DNA of 64,000 nucleotides from Paraburkholderia hiiakae (GCF_904848665.1 NZ_CAJHCQ010000009.1:186001-250000); one strand, 5' to 3'. Positions 41,718-50,979 are shown, counted from the stretch's first letter. Made by a program: numbers and translations. The notes: generated by a model from the letters alone, not told the origin.

Positions 41718-43427
41718 TCACTGCGGAATCATGCCCGTCAGCACATAGGCCTGAATCAGTGTCACCACGCCCACCACAGCGGCGAAGAACAGGCTGTGAC
41801 GCAGAGTGAAGCGGAACAGCGACGACTCCTTGCCGACGAGACCCGTTGCCGCGCAGGCCACCGCGATCGATTGCGGCGAGATCATCTTGCCGCTTACGCC
41901 GCCCGAGGTGTTGGCCGCGACGAGCAGCGTGTCCGACACGTTGATCTGATGCGCCGTGGTGTGCTGCAGCGAGCAGAACAGCGCGTTCGACGACGTATCG
42001 GAGCCCGTGAGAAACACGCCGAGCCAGCCGAGGAACGGCGAGAAGAACGGGAACGCGGCGCCGGTGCCCGCAAGCGCGAGGGCGAGCGTGGACGACATCC
42101 CCGAGTAGTTTGCGACGAACGCGAAGGCGAGCACGAGGCCGATGGAAAGCACGGGGCGGCGCAGTTCGCCGAGCGTCTCGAAGAACGCGGCCACGGCGGC
42201 GCGCGGCTTCATGCGCAGCAGGATTGCGGAAAGGATTGCCGTGATCATGATCGCGGTGCCCACGGCGGAGAGCCAGTCGAGCTTGAATACGGCCTCATAG
42301 GGCTTGGGCGAGGCGACGATCGGCGCCGTGCGCACGACGAGTTGATCGAGACCCGGCACGTGCAGGCTCAGAATCGTGCCCGCGAGCGGACCCTTCGCCA
42401 CGAAGAGCGCCTTGAACGGCTTTACGCTCCACACAGTCACGATGGCCGTGAGCAGAATGAACGGCGACCACGCGCGCACGGTTTGCGCGATGCCATACGG
42501 CGAAGCCTTGCGGCTCGAAGCGGCCGCGTTTGAACCACCTGCGCCGCCGCCAAAACCGCCCAGCGTAGCTGCACCGCCACTCACCTTTACGCTTGTGCCC
42601 TGCGTTGCCCGACGCGGCTGCCACACATTGAGAAACGCGGCGAGCGCAACGAGACTTACGAGCGCAGAGGTGATGTCCGGCAGTTCAGGCCCAATGTGGT
42701 TCGACGTGAAGTACTGCGTAACAGCGAAGCTGCCGCCTGCCACGAGCGCGGCAGGCCATGTTTCCTTCACGCCGCGCTTGCCGTCCATGATGAAGACAAG
42801 CCAGAACGGCACGAACAGCGAGAGCAGCGGCAACTGGCGGCCGGCCATCGCGCCGATCAGGAACGGATCGATGCCCGTTACCTGGCCCGCGACGATGATG
42901 GGGATGCCCATCGCGCCGAACGCGACCGGCGCGGTATTGGCGATGAGGCACAGACCCGCGGCGTAGAGCGGCTCGAAACCGAGGCCGACGAGCAGTGCCG
43001 AGGTGATCGCCACCGGTGCGCCGAAGCCCGCCGCGCCTTCGAGGAATGCGCCGAACGAGAAGCCGATCAGCAGCAGTTGCAGGCGCTGGTCGTCGGTGAT
43101 CGAGAGCACCGAGGCGCGGATGATTTCGAATTGCCCCGTCTTCACGACGATCTTGTAGAGGAATACCGCGGTGACGATGATCCACGCGATCGGCCAGATG
43201 CCGTAGGCAAAGCCGAAGCCCGCGGAAACGAGCGCCTGGCGCACGGGCATGCCGTACTCGAAGATCGCCACGGCGAGCGCGAGCAGTAGGGTGATCGCGG
43301 CGGCGACGTGGCCTTTCATGCGCAGGCCGGCGAGCGCGACGAAGAAGAACAGAATGGGAATGGCGGCGACGAGCGCGGATAGCCACAAACTGCCGAGCGG
43401 TGTGTAGATCTGATACCAGGGTTGCAC
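41718..43427 (-). CDS. lldP: L-lactate permease (LctP family)
   Basis: A 569-residue permease starting MQPWYQIYTPLGSLWLSAL with about 12-14 membrane segments. Signature stretches are 'GFSFGAFLEGAAGFGAPVAI', 'NTAPVAFGAMGIPIIVAGQVTGID', 'FLGWLGVFLTGSDTSSNALF' and 'VAANTSGGVSGKMISPQSIAVACAA'. These define LctP/GlcA lactate-glycolate:H+ symporters. A Gly/Ala/Ser-rich loop sits mid-protein (about 285-310). It lies 92 bases after lutB and is probably the distal gene of the lut operon. Confidence 0.94.
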   Translation of the reverse strand: MQPWYQIYTPLGSLWLSALVAAIPILFFFVALAGLRMKGHVAAAITLLLALAVAIFEYGMPVRQALVSAGFGFAYGIWPIAWIIVTAVFLYKIVVKTGQFEIIRASVLSITDDQRLQLLLIGFSFGAFLEGAAGFGAPVAITSALLVGLGFEPLYAAGLCLIANTAPVAFGAMGIPIIVAGQVTGIDPFLIGAMAGRQLPLLSLFVPFWLVFIMDGKRGVKETWPAALVAGGSFAVTQYFTSNHIGPELPDITSALVSLVALAAFLNVWQPRRATQGTSVKVSGGAATLGGFGGGAGGSNAAASSRKASPYGIAQTVRAWSPFILLTAIVTVWSVKPFKALFVAKGPLAGTILSLHVPGLDQLVVRTAPIVASPKPYEAVFKLDWLSAVGTAIMITAILSAILLRMKPRAAVAAFFETLGELRRPVLSIGLVLAFAFVANYSGMSSTLALALAGTGAAFPFFSPFLGWLGVFLTGSDTSSNALFCSLQHTTAHQINVSDTLLVAANTSGGVSGKMISPQSIAVACAATGLVGKESSLFRFTLRHSLFFAAVVGVVTLIQAYVLTGMIPQ

Positions 43428-43519
43428 TACGGTCTCCTCCGATGATGCGGTTAGAAAATTTTTGTAAATTCGTCAGACACGCTTTTGCGAGTTATTTCGC
43501 ATGCCTGACGACATGAGCG

Positions 43520-44986
43520 CTATTGCGGCTGACCGCGTTCGCGCAGCAGGTCGTGCAGGCTGCGCGGTGCGGGCTTGAGCGGCGTGCGATGCTGGGTCCA
43601 GCCCATTTGCTGCGAGGGCGCGAGCCCACGCAGCCGCGTCACGGCCCAGCGCAGCGCGCGGTACGCACGCGGATGCGCGAATGCGCCGCTCCAGAAGCGC
43701 CAGATGAATTGCTCGCTTCTGCTGTGATTCGCGCCCTGGCCGCGCAGTGGATGGGCGACGTTTTCCTCGGGGTCGCGGTTCGCTTCGGTGCGCAGGCGCA
43801 CGAGCAGTTGCGGAATCGGAATGCGCACCGGGCAGACTTCGCCACACGCGCCGCACAGGCTGGAAGCCGTGGGCAGCTCGGCGGTCGCGTCGAGACCGAG
43901 CAGATGCGGAGAAATGATCTTGCCGATCGGCCCTGGGTACGTCGTGCCATACGCATGCCCGCCGATGCGCGTGTACACCGGGCAGTGGTTCATGCACGCG
44001 CCGCAGCGAATGCATTGCAACGTGGCGCGCAATTGCTCGTCGGCGTAAGCCTGGCTGCGGCCGTTGTCGAGCAGCACGAGATGCACTTCGCGCGGGCCGT
44101 CTTTCTCGCCTTCGCGGCGCGGGCTGCTGATCAGGTTGAAATACGTCGTGATGGGCTGGCCTGTGGCGGATCGCGTGAGCAGGCTCGAAAGCGGCACGAT
44201 GTGCTCGAGCTTCGCCACCACCTTCTCCATGCCCATGATCGCGATATGCACGTCGGGCACCGTGGTGGACAGGCGGCCGTTGCCTTCGTTTTCCACGAGC
44301 CAGAGTGTGCCCGTGTCGGCGGCGGCGAAGTTCACGCCGGAGAGGCCGATCTGCGCATCCACGAAGGCGCGGCGCAGCGCGCGGCGGCCCGTTTGAATGA
44401 GCGTGTCCACGTCCTCGGTAAAGGGCGTATCGGGAATGTGCGCTTCGAACAAGTGCCCGATGTCGCCCTTCGTTTTGTGGATCGCGGGCATCACGATGTG
44501 CGAAGGTTTCTCGCCCGCGAGCTGCACGATGTACTCGCCCATGTCCGATTCGATGCAGTCGACCCCGCGTGCCGCAAGGTAATGGTTGAGCTCGATTTCC
44601 TCGCTCGCCATCGACTTTCCCTTGATCACTCGCGTAGCCGCGTGCCGCTGCGCGATAGCGTGGACGATGCGGTTGGCTTCGTCGGCGGTCTCGGCCCAAT
44701 GCACCTGAATGCCGTTCGCGCGCAGTTTCGCTTCCAGTTGCTCGAGCAATTCCGGCAGGCGCGAGAGCGCGTGCTGGCGCACGGCTTCGCCGAGATCGCG
44801 CAGGGCTTCGAGTTCGTCCGCCTCGGGGAACTGCGCAGCGCGCTTGCCTTGCAGGAAGTCCATCGCGCCGCGAAAGCTCTTGCGCAACTGCGGGTCGTCG
44901 AGCGCCGTGCGTGCGCGCTGGCGGAATTCCGCGCTCGGGACGAAGTGGAGCGTGTTTTCCTGGGGTGTCTGCGTGGCCGTGCTCAT
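43520..44986 (-). CDS. lutB: Lactate utilization iron-sulfur protein LutB
   Basis: A 488-residue protein with an N-terminal LUD domain ('KGKSMASEEIELNHYLAARG', 'GIGNLF'-like region, 'LTRSATGQPITTYFNLIS') and two 4Fe-4S motifs: 'CIRCGACMNHCPVY' and 'CGACGEVCPVRIP'. The C-terminal 'WRFWSGAFAHPRAYRALRWA' is typical of LutB/LldF. It oxidises L-lactate to pyruvate together with LutA and LutC. Its ATG (44986) overlaps the lutC stop (44983) by 4 bases. Confidence 0.94.
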   Translation of the reverse strand: MSTATQTPQENTLHFVPSAEFRQRARTALDDPQLRKSFRGAMDFLQGKRAAQFPEADELEALRDLGEAVRQHALSRLPELLEQLEAKLRANGIQVHWAETADEANRIVHAIAQRHAATRVIKGKSMASEEIELNHYLAARGVDCIESDMGEYIVQLAGEKPSHIVMPAIHKTKGDIGHLFEAHIPDTPFTEDVDTLIQTGRRALRRAFVDAQIGLSGVNFAAADTGTLWLVENEGNGRLSTTVPDVHIAIMGMEKVVAKLEHIVPLSSLLTRSATGQPITTYFNLISSPRREGEKDGPREVHLVLLDNGRSQAYADEQLRATLQCIRCGACMNHCPVYTRIGGHAYGTTYPGPIGKIISPHLLGLDATAELPTASSLCGACGEVCPVRIPIPQLLVRLRTEANRDPEENVAHPLRGQGANHSRSEQFIWRFWSGAFAHPRAYRALRWAVTRLRGLAPSQQMGWTQHRTPLKPAPRSLHDLLRERGQPQ

Positions 44987-45717
44987 TGGGCGTCTCCGTG
45001 CTGCGCACTCGTTTCGTGATCCTCATCAGTCACGACAACGACCCACAGCGCGCGCGGGCCGTGCGCGCCATACGCGGTGGTCTGCTGAATGTCCGAGGTC
45101 TTGGAAGGGCCCGAAATCATCACGAGATTGGTGGGCATGCCATCACGCCAGCGCTCCGCGGCCACGGCGGCGTGCAGGTCGGCGTGCAGGGTGCACGCGT
45201 GGATCAGCGCCACGTGCAGCGGCGGCACGAGCGAGACCGTGCGCGGCGCGTTCGCGTCGGGCACGACCACGAGCGTCCCCGTCGCCGCGAGACCCGAGCG
45301 CGCGACCGTAAAGCCAGCGTCGATAGTGTCGAAGAGTTCGCTCTTCCACTGCTCGATCGGCTGCGCATAGCTGCGCGCCTGTACGGCGGCCGGGAGCGCT
45401 GCCATGAGCGCTTGCCCTTCGGCGCATGTGCTGTCGAGCAGCAGGTTGCGCACGCCGGCTGCGGCCAGCCGCCTGGCGAGATCGGCGGCCCACGTTGCGG
45501 TGCTCGCGCAGATCACCTCGGCGTGCGCGGCTTCGAGCATGCTCCGGAACTGCGCGATGCGGTCGTTCAGTGCAAGCGGCGCGTGTGCCCGGCGCTCGGC
45601 GAAATGCGCGTCGATGCGGGCATCGAGCGCTTCGACCGTCGTGGCGGGCGCGGCAGGGGCATGGCCGCGCAGGCGTTCCAGCATGCGCGTACGCGCGCTC
45701 ATCGAATCGACGCTCAT
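44983..45717 (-). CDS. lutC: Lactate utilization protein LutC
   Basis: A 244-residue LUD-domain protein: 'RTRMLERLRGHAPA' start, 'LLLDSTCAEGQALMAALPA', 'DAGFTVARSGLAATGTLVVVPDANAPRTVSLVPPLHVALI' and 'TNLVMISGPSKTSDIQQTTAYGAHGPRAL', all LutC hallmarks. No iron-sulfur Cys cluster is present, as expected. The start at 45717 follows GGGGAGG and overlaps the lutA stop (ATGA). Gene order here is lutA-lutC-lutB rather than ABC. Confidence 0.93.
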   Translation of the reverse strand: MSVDSMSARTRMLERLRGHAPAAPATTVEALDARIDAHFAERRAHAPLALNDRIAQFRSMLEAAHAEVICASTATWAADLARRLAAAGVRNLLLDSTCAEGQALMAALPAAVQARSYAQPIEQWKSELFDTIDAGFTVARSGLAATGTLVVVPDANAPRTVSLVPPLHVALIHACTLHADLHAAVAAERWRDGMPTNLVMISGPSKTSDIQQTTAYGAHGPRALWVVVVTDEDHETSAQHGDAQ

Positions 45718-46505
45718 GCGGCCTCCCCGCCGGTACGGCGCCAGAGGAAGGAGGCCAGGTGCTCCACGGCGAGCGGCGCGCCCTTGTGCGCCGCCGCGTG
45801 GCCGATGTTGAGCAGGCACCCGCAGTCGGCTGAAACGAGGCGCTCGCAGCCCGTGGCGCAGGCCGAGGCGATCTTGTCGGCGACCATCGCGCCGGAAATG
45901 TCGGGGTGCTTCAGCGAGAACGTGCCGCCAAAGCCGCAGCATTCCGATTCGCGCTCGTGGTCGATGCGCGTGACGCCCGGCAGCGCATCGACGACTTCGA
46001 CACCGTGCACGCGCGTACCCATCTCGCGCCGCGCGCCGCATGAGGTATGCAGCACGACACGCTCTTCGGGCTGCTGGACGGACCCCTTCGCTGCGTACGC
46101 ATTGAAATCGACGTTCAGCACGCGCACGAGGAATTCCGTGAGTTCGTACACGCGCTCCGAGAGTCCCTGGGCGCGCGCGGCGTTCGCGGCATCGTCGTCG
46201 AACAGCGCGGGCCAGTGGTGGCGCATCATGCCCGCGCACGAACCCGAAGGCACGATCACGGGCCACGGCTTGTCGAAGAGGCCGAGCTGCGCGAGCGCGA
46301 CCTCGCGCGCCTGGCGCGGGTTGCCGCTGCTATACGCGGGCTGGCCGCAGCAACTCTGGCTGCGCGGGAAGTGGACCGTGAGGCCCTCGCGTTCGAGCAG
46401 CTTCACCGCGTCGAGGCCGGCTTGCGGCACGAACAGGTCGACGAGGCAGGTGGCGAACAAATAGACGTCGGTGGGGCGCTCGGTGGGGTATTGCCGTGGC
46501 TTCAT
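45714..46505 (-). CDS. lutA: Lactate utilization (Fe-S)-binding protein LutA
   Basis: A 263-residue CCG-domain protein. The two cysteine-rich motifs are 'PRSQSCCGQPAYSSGN' and 'RESECCGFGGTFSLKHPDIS', which bind the non-cubane iron-sulfur centre in heterodisulfide-reductase-like proteins. The start at 46505 (MKPRQYPTERPTDVYLFATC) matches family length. It is the first gene of the lut operon, divergent from the GntR regulator with 171 bases between, containing a palindromic operator candidate. Confidence 0.94.
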   Translation of the reverse strand: MKPRQYPTERPTDVYLFATCLVDLFVPQAGLDAVKLLEREGLTVHFPRSQSCCGQPAYSSGNPRQAREVALAQLGLFDKPWPVIVPSGSCAGMMRHHWPALFDDDAANAARAQGLSERVYELTEFLVRVLNVDFNAYAAKGSVQQPEERVVLHTSCGARREMGTRVHGVEVVDALPGVTRIDHERESECCGFGGTFSLKHPDISGAMVADKIASACATGCERLVSADCGCLLNIGHAAAHKGAPLAVEHLASFLWRRTGGEAA

Positions 46506-46626
46506 GTCTCGCTCGGTGTCTTGGCGCGCTTTCGCGTTCGGCCCCCGCTGGCCCGGATGGCCGTGGAGGTTGAAGACAAGCGCGGGTTTGGGCGCATAAT
46601 TCCCGCTTCGGGCGAACGGTTCAAAC

Positions 46627-46637
46627 TGGTTGGACCA
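46627..46637. promoter_or_regulatory. LldR/PdhR-type operator candidate
   Basis: TGGTTGGACCA, a TGGT-N3-ACCA inverted repeat, sits in the divergent lutA-regulator spacer, 40 bases before the regulator start. It matches the TNGTNNNACNA consensus of FadR-family GntR proteins such as LldR and PdhR. Confidence 0.7.
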
Positions 46638-46676
46638 CCCGCTGCAAGCGACAACGAGACTCGGGATGGCGCGGGG

Positions 46677-47555
46677 ATGGCTATGAGGGACAGGGCAGGG
46701 ACGCGCGGACGTGTGGAAACCGTGATGCGTCAGATGGAGACGTCGCTGCTTGACGGCACCTGGCGCGCGGGAGCGAAGCTGCCATCCGAGCGTGTGCTCG
46801 CGCTGGAATACGACGTGGCGCGCAACACGGTGCGCGAGGCGATCCAGCGCCTGGCCGCGCGCGGCCTCGTGCAAAGCAGGCCGGGAGCGGGCGTGTTCGT
46901 CACCGACCAGCTGCGCACGGGCTTTGCGTCGCCTTGGGGGCAACTCGTGGCCGATCATCCGGCCTTGCGCGAAGACATCCTCGAGTTTCGCCGTGTGCTT
47001 GAAGGGGCGACAGCGTATTTCGCGGCGCTGCGCGCGAGCGACGAGGACCTCGCGCGCATTCGCGCGCTGATGCAGGAACTGGAGCGCACGCGCGAAGTGG
47101 ACGACAAGGCCGCGGAGGCCGACACCGACGCGAAGCTGCACGAAGTGATCGCTCAGGCGTCCCACAACGCGATGTTCCTGCATCTGCATACGAGCGTGCT
47201 GGGCGTGCTGCGCGAGCACATTACGATCAACGGCACGGGGCTGCGCGTGCAGAACGAGGACGCGCCGGATCAGTTGCTGCTGCAGCATCGAACGCTTTGC
47301 GATGCGATCGTCGCGCGGCGTCCCGAGGAGGCCCGCACGGCGATGCAGACGCACATCGACTTCGTGCGCACGCGGGTGGGAGACGAGATCGGCTGGCCGG
47401 AAAGTGGTCCAACCGGTGACGATGTTGTGCGCGCCGCACCGGTGGCCGCGCAGGCGGGTAAGATCCTGCGCAAAACCGCTCGCAAGGCGCCGGGCAGCGT
47501 GGAACAAAAGCCAGCGGCTCGCGCGAGGCGGGCGAACGCTGCTAAAGTCGGTTGA
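46677..47555 (+). CDS. lldR: GntR/FadR family regulator of lactate genes (LldR-like)
   Basis: A 292-residue regulator. The GntR winged helix (about residues 10-80) reads 'METSLLDGTWRAGAKLPSERVLALEYDVARNTVREAIQRLAARGLVQSRPGAGVFV' in overlapping family pattern. The FCD domain (about 100-240) has metal/ligand His and Asp positions ('DTDAKLHEVIAQASHN', 'LLLQHRTLCDAI', 'MQTHIDFVRTRV'). A long basic Ala-rich tail follows. Starts at 46677 or 46683 are equally possible. It is divergent from lutACB-lldP, so lactate-responsive repression is inferred. Confidence 0.9.
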   Translation: MAMRDRAGTRGRVETVMRQMETSLLDGTWRAGAKLPSERVLALEYDVARNTVREAIQRLAARGLVQSRPGAGVFVTDQLRTGFASPWGQLVADHPALREDILEFRRVLEGATAYFAALRASDEDLARIRALMQELERTREVDDKAAEADTDAKLHEVIAQASHNAMFLHLHTSVLGVLREHITINGTGLRVQNEDAPDQLLLQHRTLCDAIVARRPEEARTAMQTHIDFVRTRVGDEIGWPESGPTGDDVVRAAPVAAQAGKILRKTARKAPGSVEQKPAARARRANAAKVG

Positions 47556-47618
47556 TCGGATCGATGAACCCCATCACGGGCCGCGCGCAGTGCATAGCCA
47601 CAAGAGCTGGAGGAACCG

Positions 47619-47999
47619 ATGGACGAGCGCACCGCGCAAATCGTGGCATTGAGCGCCGTGACGCTGACCGTCAGCGATATTGCGCGGTCGGTGCCCTTTT
47701 ATGAGGCGCTGGGCTTCGTGCAGAAAGCCGGGCCCGCAATACCTGGCTTCGCATCGTTCGAGCTGGGCGGTGCGGCGGGCGTCTGCTATCTGAATCTGCT
47801 GGAGGGGCCGCACGGCGCGGTGAGCGGGTGGGGCCGCGTGATCCTTTACGTCGCCGACGTAGACGCGTTCTACGCCCACGCACTCGCGGCCGGCGCGAAG
47901 CCCGAATTCGCGCCGCGCGACGCGCCGTGGGGCGAGCGCTATTTCCATCTCGTCGATCCGGACGGCCACGAGCTGAGCTTCGCAAAGCCGCTCACTTGA
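47619..47999 (+). CDS. VOC family (glyoxalase-like) protein
   Basis: A 126-residue single-chain protein of two beta-alpha-beta-beta-beta modules: 'LSAVTLTVSDIARSVPFYEALGF' and 'GRVILYVADVDAFYAHALAAGA', ending 'GERYFHLVDPDGHELSFAKP'. The C-terminal Glu in 'DGHELSF' is a usual metal ligand; the N-terminal His ligand position reads 'AVTLTV', so classical glyoxalase metal binding may be incomplete. It may be a dioxygenase-like or resistance-type VOC protein. No partner genes suggest its substrate. Confidence 0.85.
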   Translation: MDERTAQIVALSAVTLTVSDIARSVPFYEALGFVQKAGPAIPGFASFELGGAAGVCYLNLLEGPHGAVSGWGRVILYVADVDAFYAHALAAGAKPEFAPRDAPWGERYFHLVDPDGHELSFAKPLT

Positions 48000-48088
48000 G
48001 CCGCAGCCATGCATTTGAAATATTCGTGACACTCGCTGCGCCGATAGTGGCGCGAGTTGCCAGCATATCGACCAAGGAGAGAGTCGCC

Positions 48089-49054
48089 ATGAATGAATTC
48101 GACCGCACGATGGACACCGAACAAAGGGATGCGGAGCCGCAGGAAGCCGAACTGCAGGAAGCCGAACGGCATCGCCGCCGGCGTCTGGATGAAGAGCTCA
48201 TCGACGCCTACGACGAAGAGCTCGAAATGGAAGTCGACGACCGGTTGCAGGAAAGCGGCCTGCAGATCAGCGACGAGGCGCGCGCGCTGCGCCGCGTCTA
48301 TTTCCGCGAGCTGATCCGCCTGCAGGGCGAACTCGTGAAGCTGCAGGACTGGATCGTGAGCACGGGGCACCGGCTCGTCGTGATCTTCGAGGGGCGTGAC
48401 GCGGCGGGCAAGGGCGGCGTCATCAAGCGCATCACGCAGCGCCTGAACCCGCGCATGTGCCGTGTAGCCGCGTTGCCCGCGCCGAACAACCGCGAGCGCA
48501 CGCAATGGTATTTCCAGCGCTACGTGCAGCATTTGCCGGCGGGCGGCGAGATGGTGCTGTTCGACCGCAGTTGGTACAACCGCGCGGGTGTGGAGCGCGT
48601 GATGAACTTCTGCACCGACGACGAATACGAAGAATTCTTCCGCTCGGTGCCCGAGTTCGAAAAGATGCTCGTGAGGAGCGGCATCCAGATCGTCAAGTAC
48701 TGGTTCTCGATCACCGACGACGAACAGGAAGTGCGCTTCCAGAGCCGTATCGAAGATCCGCTCAAACAGTGGAAGCTCTCGCCGATGGACCTCGAAAGCC
48801 GCCGCCGCTGGGAGGCTTACACGCACGTGAAAGAAGTGATGCTGCAGCGCTCGCACATCCCCGAGGCGCCGTGGTGGGTGGTGCAGGGCGTGGACAAAAA
48901 GCGCGCGCGCCTGAACTGCATCCACCATTTGCTGAGCCAGGTGCCGTATCAGGAAATCGAGCATCCGCACGTCACGCTGCCTGCGCGTGTGCATCATCCG
49001 GATTACATTCGACAGCCGGTGCCAGAGGACATCATCATTCCGGAGATTTATTGA
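48089..49054 (+). CDS. ppk2: Polyphosphate kinase 2 (class I)
   Basis: A 321-residue enzyme that transfers phosphate between polyphosphate and nucleotides. Walker A 'EGRDAAGKGG' (residues 101-110), the arginine-rich lid 'APNNRERTQWYFQRYVQHLP' and Walker B 'VLFDRSWYNRAGVERVM' (from 156) are all intact. A 60-residue acidic, coiled-coil-like N-terminal extension precedes the kinase fold. The C-terminus 'YIRQPVPEDIIIPEIY' is typical. The ATG at 48089 follows AAGGAGAG. The TGA stop is in frame with the truncated antitoxin downstream. Confidence 0.94.
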   Translation: MNEFDRTMDTEQRDAEPQEAELQEAERHRRRRLDEELIDAYDEELEMEVDDRLQESGLQISDEARALRRVYFRELIRLQGELVKLQDWIVSTGHRLVVIFEGRDAAGKGGVIKRITQRLNPRMCRVAALPAPNNRERTQWYFQRYVQHLPAGGEMVLFDRSWYNRAGVERVMNFCTDDEYEEFFRSVPEFEKMLVRSGIQIVKYWFSITDDEQEVRFQSRIEDPLKQWKLSPMDLESRRRWEAYTHVKEVMLQRSHIPEAPWWVVQGVDKKRARLNCIHHLLSQVPYQEIEHPHVTLPARVHHPDYIRQPVPEDIIIPEIY

Positions 49055-49105
49055 CGAGCTATCCGAGTCCTCGCTGATCCCGAGGCGCGGGCGGAATACG
49101 ACCGG

Positions 49106-49324
49106 TTGAATCGGGAGGAGTTTGCGCTGCTCGATCAGATGTTGGCTGCCCGCCATAAAGCAGGACTGAGTCAGGCGCAGGTCGCCGAGCGCATGGGCAC
49201 GAAAGCGCCGGCAATTACGCGTCTCGAACGGGCGCTGGCATCAGGCGAGCACTCGCCTTCTATCGACACATTGCGCAAATACGCGCAGGCGTGCGGCAAG
49301 ACGCTGAAAATCTCGATCGTCTGA
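49106..49324 (+). CDS. XRE family HTH protein, probably truncated HigA-type antitoxin
   Basis: A 72-residue HTH protein from a TTG codon: 'FALLDQMLAARHKAGLSQAQVAERMGTK' and 'ITRLERALASGEHSPSIDTLRKYAQA' match HigA-type antitoxins of RelE/HigB modules. Homology-like sequence ('RVLADPEARAEYDRLN') continues in frame upstream of the TTG right to the ppk2 stop, with no start codon in it. So the native 5' end is missing. No toxin gene lies beside it. It could be translated from TTG 49106 with a weak ribosome site, or be a remnant. Confidence 0.6.
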   Translation: MNREEFALLDQMLAARHKAGLSQAQVAERMGTKAPAITRLERALASGEHSPSIDTLRKYAQACGKTLKISIV

Positions 49325-49341
49325 ATCCAGACATTGCGAGC

Positions 49342-49377
49342 AAGCCGCGCTCCCCTCCGGGGGAGCGCGGCTTTTTT
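49342..49377 (+). terminator. Intrinsic terminator after the HTH gene
   Basis: AAGCCGCGCTCCCC and its complement with a TCCG loop (14-bp perfect stem), followed by a T run ending at 49377. It ends the ppk2-HTH transcript and may serve the convergent phosphate transporter gene as well. Confidence 0.92.
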
Positions 49378-49389
49378 GTCCGTCCGTGT

Positions 49390-50979
49390 TCAGAACAGGT
49401 GCCTGAACACCCAATAAAGCCCCCCCGCCAGCACGATCGAAACGGGCAGCGTGAGCACCCAGGCCATAACGAGGCTGCGCACGGTGTTCCATTGCAGCCC
49501 CGAGCCGTTTGCGGCCATCGTGCCCGCCACGCCCGAGGAGAGCACGTGCGTGGTCGAGACCGGCAGCCCGTACACATCCGCCGCGCCGATCGTCACCATC
49601 GCCACGACTTCCGCGCAGCCGCCCTGGCCGTAGGTCAGGTGCTGCTTGCCGATGCGCTCGCCCACCGTTACCACGATGCGCTTCCAGCCCACCATCGTGC
49701 CGAGACCCAGCGCGATCGCCACCGCCACCTTCACCCACGTCGGGATGAATTTCGTGGCGTGGTCGATCTGGCTGCGGAAATTGCTGATGGCCTTCGCGTC
49801 GTCGGCTGAGAAGGTCACGGCCTTCTGCTTTTCGAGCAGGCGGATCGCTTCGGAAATCACATACATGTTGTTGCGCACGTTATCGACGACCGATTGAGGC
49901 ACCGCCGCGAGCGAGCCATAGCCGTGCACCTGGTCGGCCACCTGGTTCGACAGCGCGGCGAGCGCGGGCACCGTCGTGCTCGACATCGTGCGGCTGCCGA
50001 TGAAGCGCTCCACTTCGACGCGCGGCTCGGCGGGCGCGGCCACGCCGTTCGTGTAGCGCTCGAGCGCGCGCGTGGCGTCGTGCGCGACGGCGATGAAGGT
50101 CTGCGTCTGCTCGACCGTCACGGCGCGGTTCAGCGCGTAGGCGGTGGGCACCGTGCCGATCAGGATCAGCATGATGAGGCCCATGCCCTTCTGGCCGTCG
50201 TTGGAGCCATGCGCGAACGACACACCCGTGCAGGTGAGAATGAGCAGCGAGCGGATCCAGAACGGCGGCGGCTCCTTGCCCTTCGGCTCCGAGTAGAGCG
50301 CGGGTACGCGCACGACGGCCTTGAGGATGAGCAGCAACAGGCCCGCCAGCAAAAAGCCGACGATCGGCGAAAAGAGGAGCGACTTGCCCACGCCGAGCGC
50401 CTGGCTCCAGTCCACGCCGCTCGTGCCGTTGGCGCCGTGCATGAGCTGGTTCATGAGACCCACGCCGATGATCGAGCCGATCAGCGTATGCGAGCTCGAC
50501 GAAGGCAGGCCGAAGTACCACGTGCCCAGGTTCCAGATGATCGCGGCAATGAGCAGCGCGAACACCATGGCGAAGCCAGCGCTGCTGCCCACCTGCAGGA
50601 TCAGTTCAACCGGCAGCAGTTGCAGGATGCCGAAGGCCACCGCGCCGGTGGAGGTGAGCACGCCGAGAAAATTCCAGGCGCCCGACCACATCACGGCGAT
50701 ATTGGGCGAAAGCGAGTGCGTATAGATGACGGTCGCGACCGCATTCGCGGTATCGTGGAAGCCGTTCACGAACTCGAAACCGAGCGCGATGATGAGCGCG
50801 ATGCCGAGCAGGAGCCAAGGCATCGCCGAGCTTTCGCGCACTGACGAGAGGTCGTCGGCGAGATGCATCCCCACGTACACCGCGCCTATGGCGATGACGA
50901 TGAGGAAGGCGAGCAGGCTGACATTACGCCCGCGCGCGGGGGCAGCGCCCGGTTGCGGTGACAGGGAAAATTCTGGCAT
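49390..50979 (-). CDS. pit: Inorganic phosphate transporter, PiT family
   Basis: A 529-residue permease with two inverted PHO-4 repeats: 'GFEFVNGFHDTANAVATVIYT' in the N-terminal half and 'VSFAHGSNDGQKGMGLIML' with 'GLPVSTTHVLSSGVAGTM' in the C-terminal half. About ten helices frame a cytosolic loop of 200 residues. It imports metal-phosphate with H+. The start at 50979 (MPEFSLSPQ) is preferred over in-frame upstream codons that overlap the divergent diguanylate cyclase leader. No PhoU-like gene is adjacent. Confidence 0.93.
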   Translation of the reverse strand: MPEFSLSPQPGAAPARGRNVSLLAFLIVIAIGAVYVGMHLADDLSSVRESSAMPWLLLGIALIIALGFEFVNGFHDTANAVATVIYTHSLSPNIAVMWSGAWNFLGVLTSTGAVAFGILQLLPVELILQVGSSAGFAMVFALLIAAIIWNLGTWYFGLPSSSSHTLIGSIIGVGLMNQLMHGANGTSGVDWSQALGVGKSLLFSPIVGFLLAGLLLLILKAVVRVPALYSEPKGKEPPPFWIRSLLILTCTGVSFAHGSNDGQKGMGLIMLILIGTVPTAYALNRAVTVEQTQTFIAVAHDATRALERYTNGVAAPAEPRVEVERFIGSRTMSSTTVPALAALSNQVADQVHGYGSLAAVPQSVVDNVRNNMYVISEAIRLLEKQKAVTFSADDAKAISNFRSQIDHATKFIPTWVKVAVAIALGLGTMVGWKRIVVTVGERIGKQHLTYGQGGCAEVVAMVTIGAADVYGLPVSTTHVLSSGVAGTMAANGSGLQWNTVRSLVMAWVLTLPVSIVLAGGLYWVFRHLF

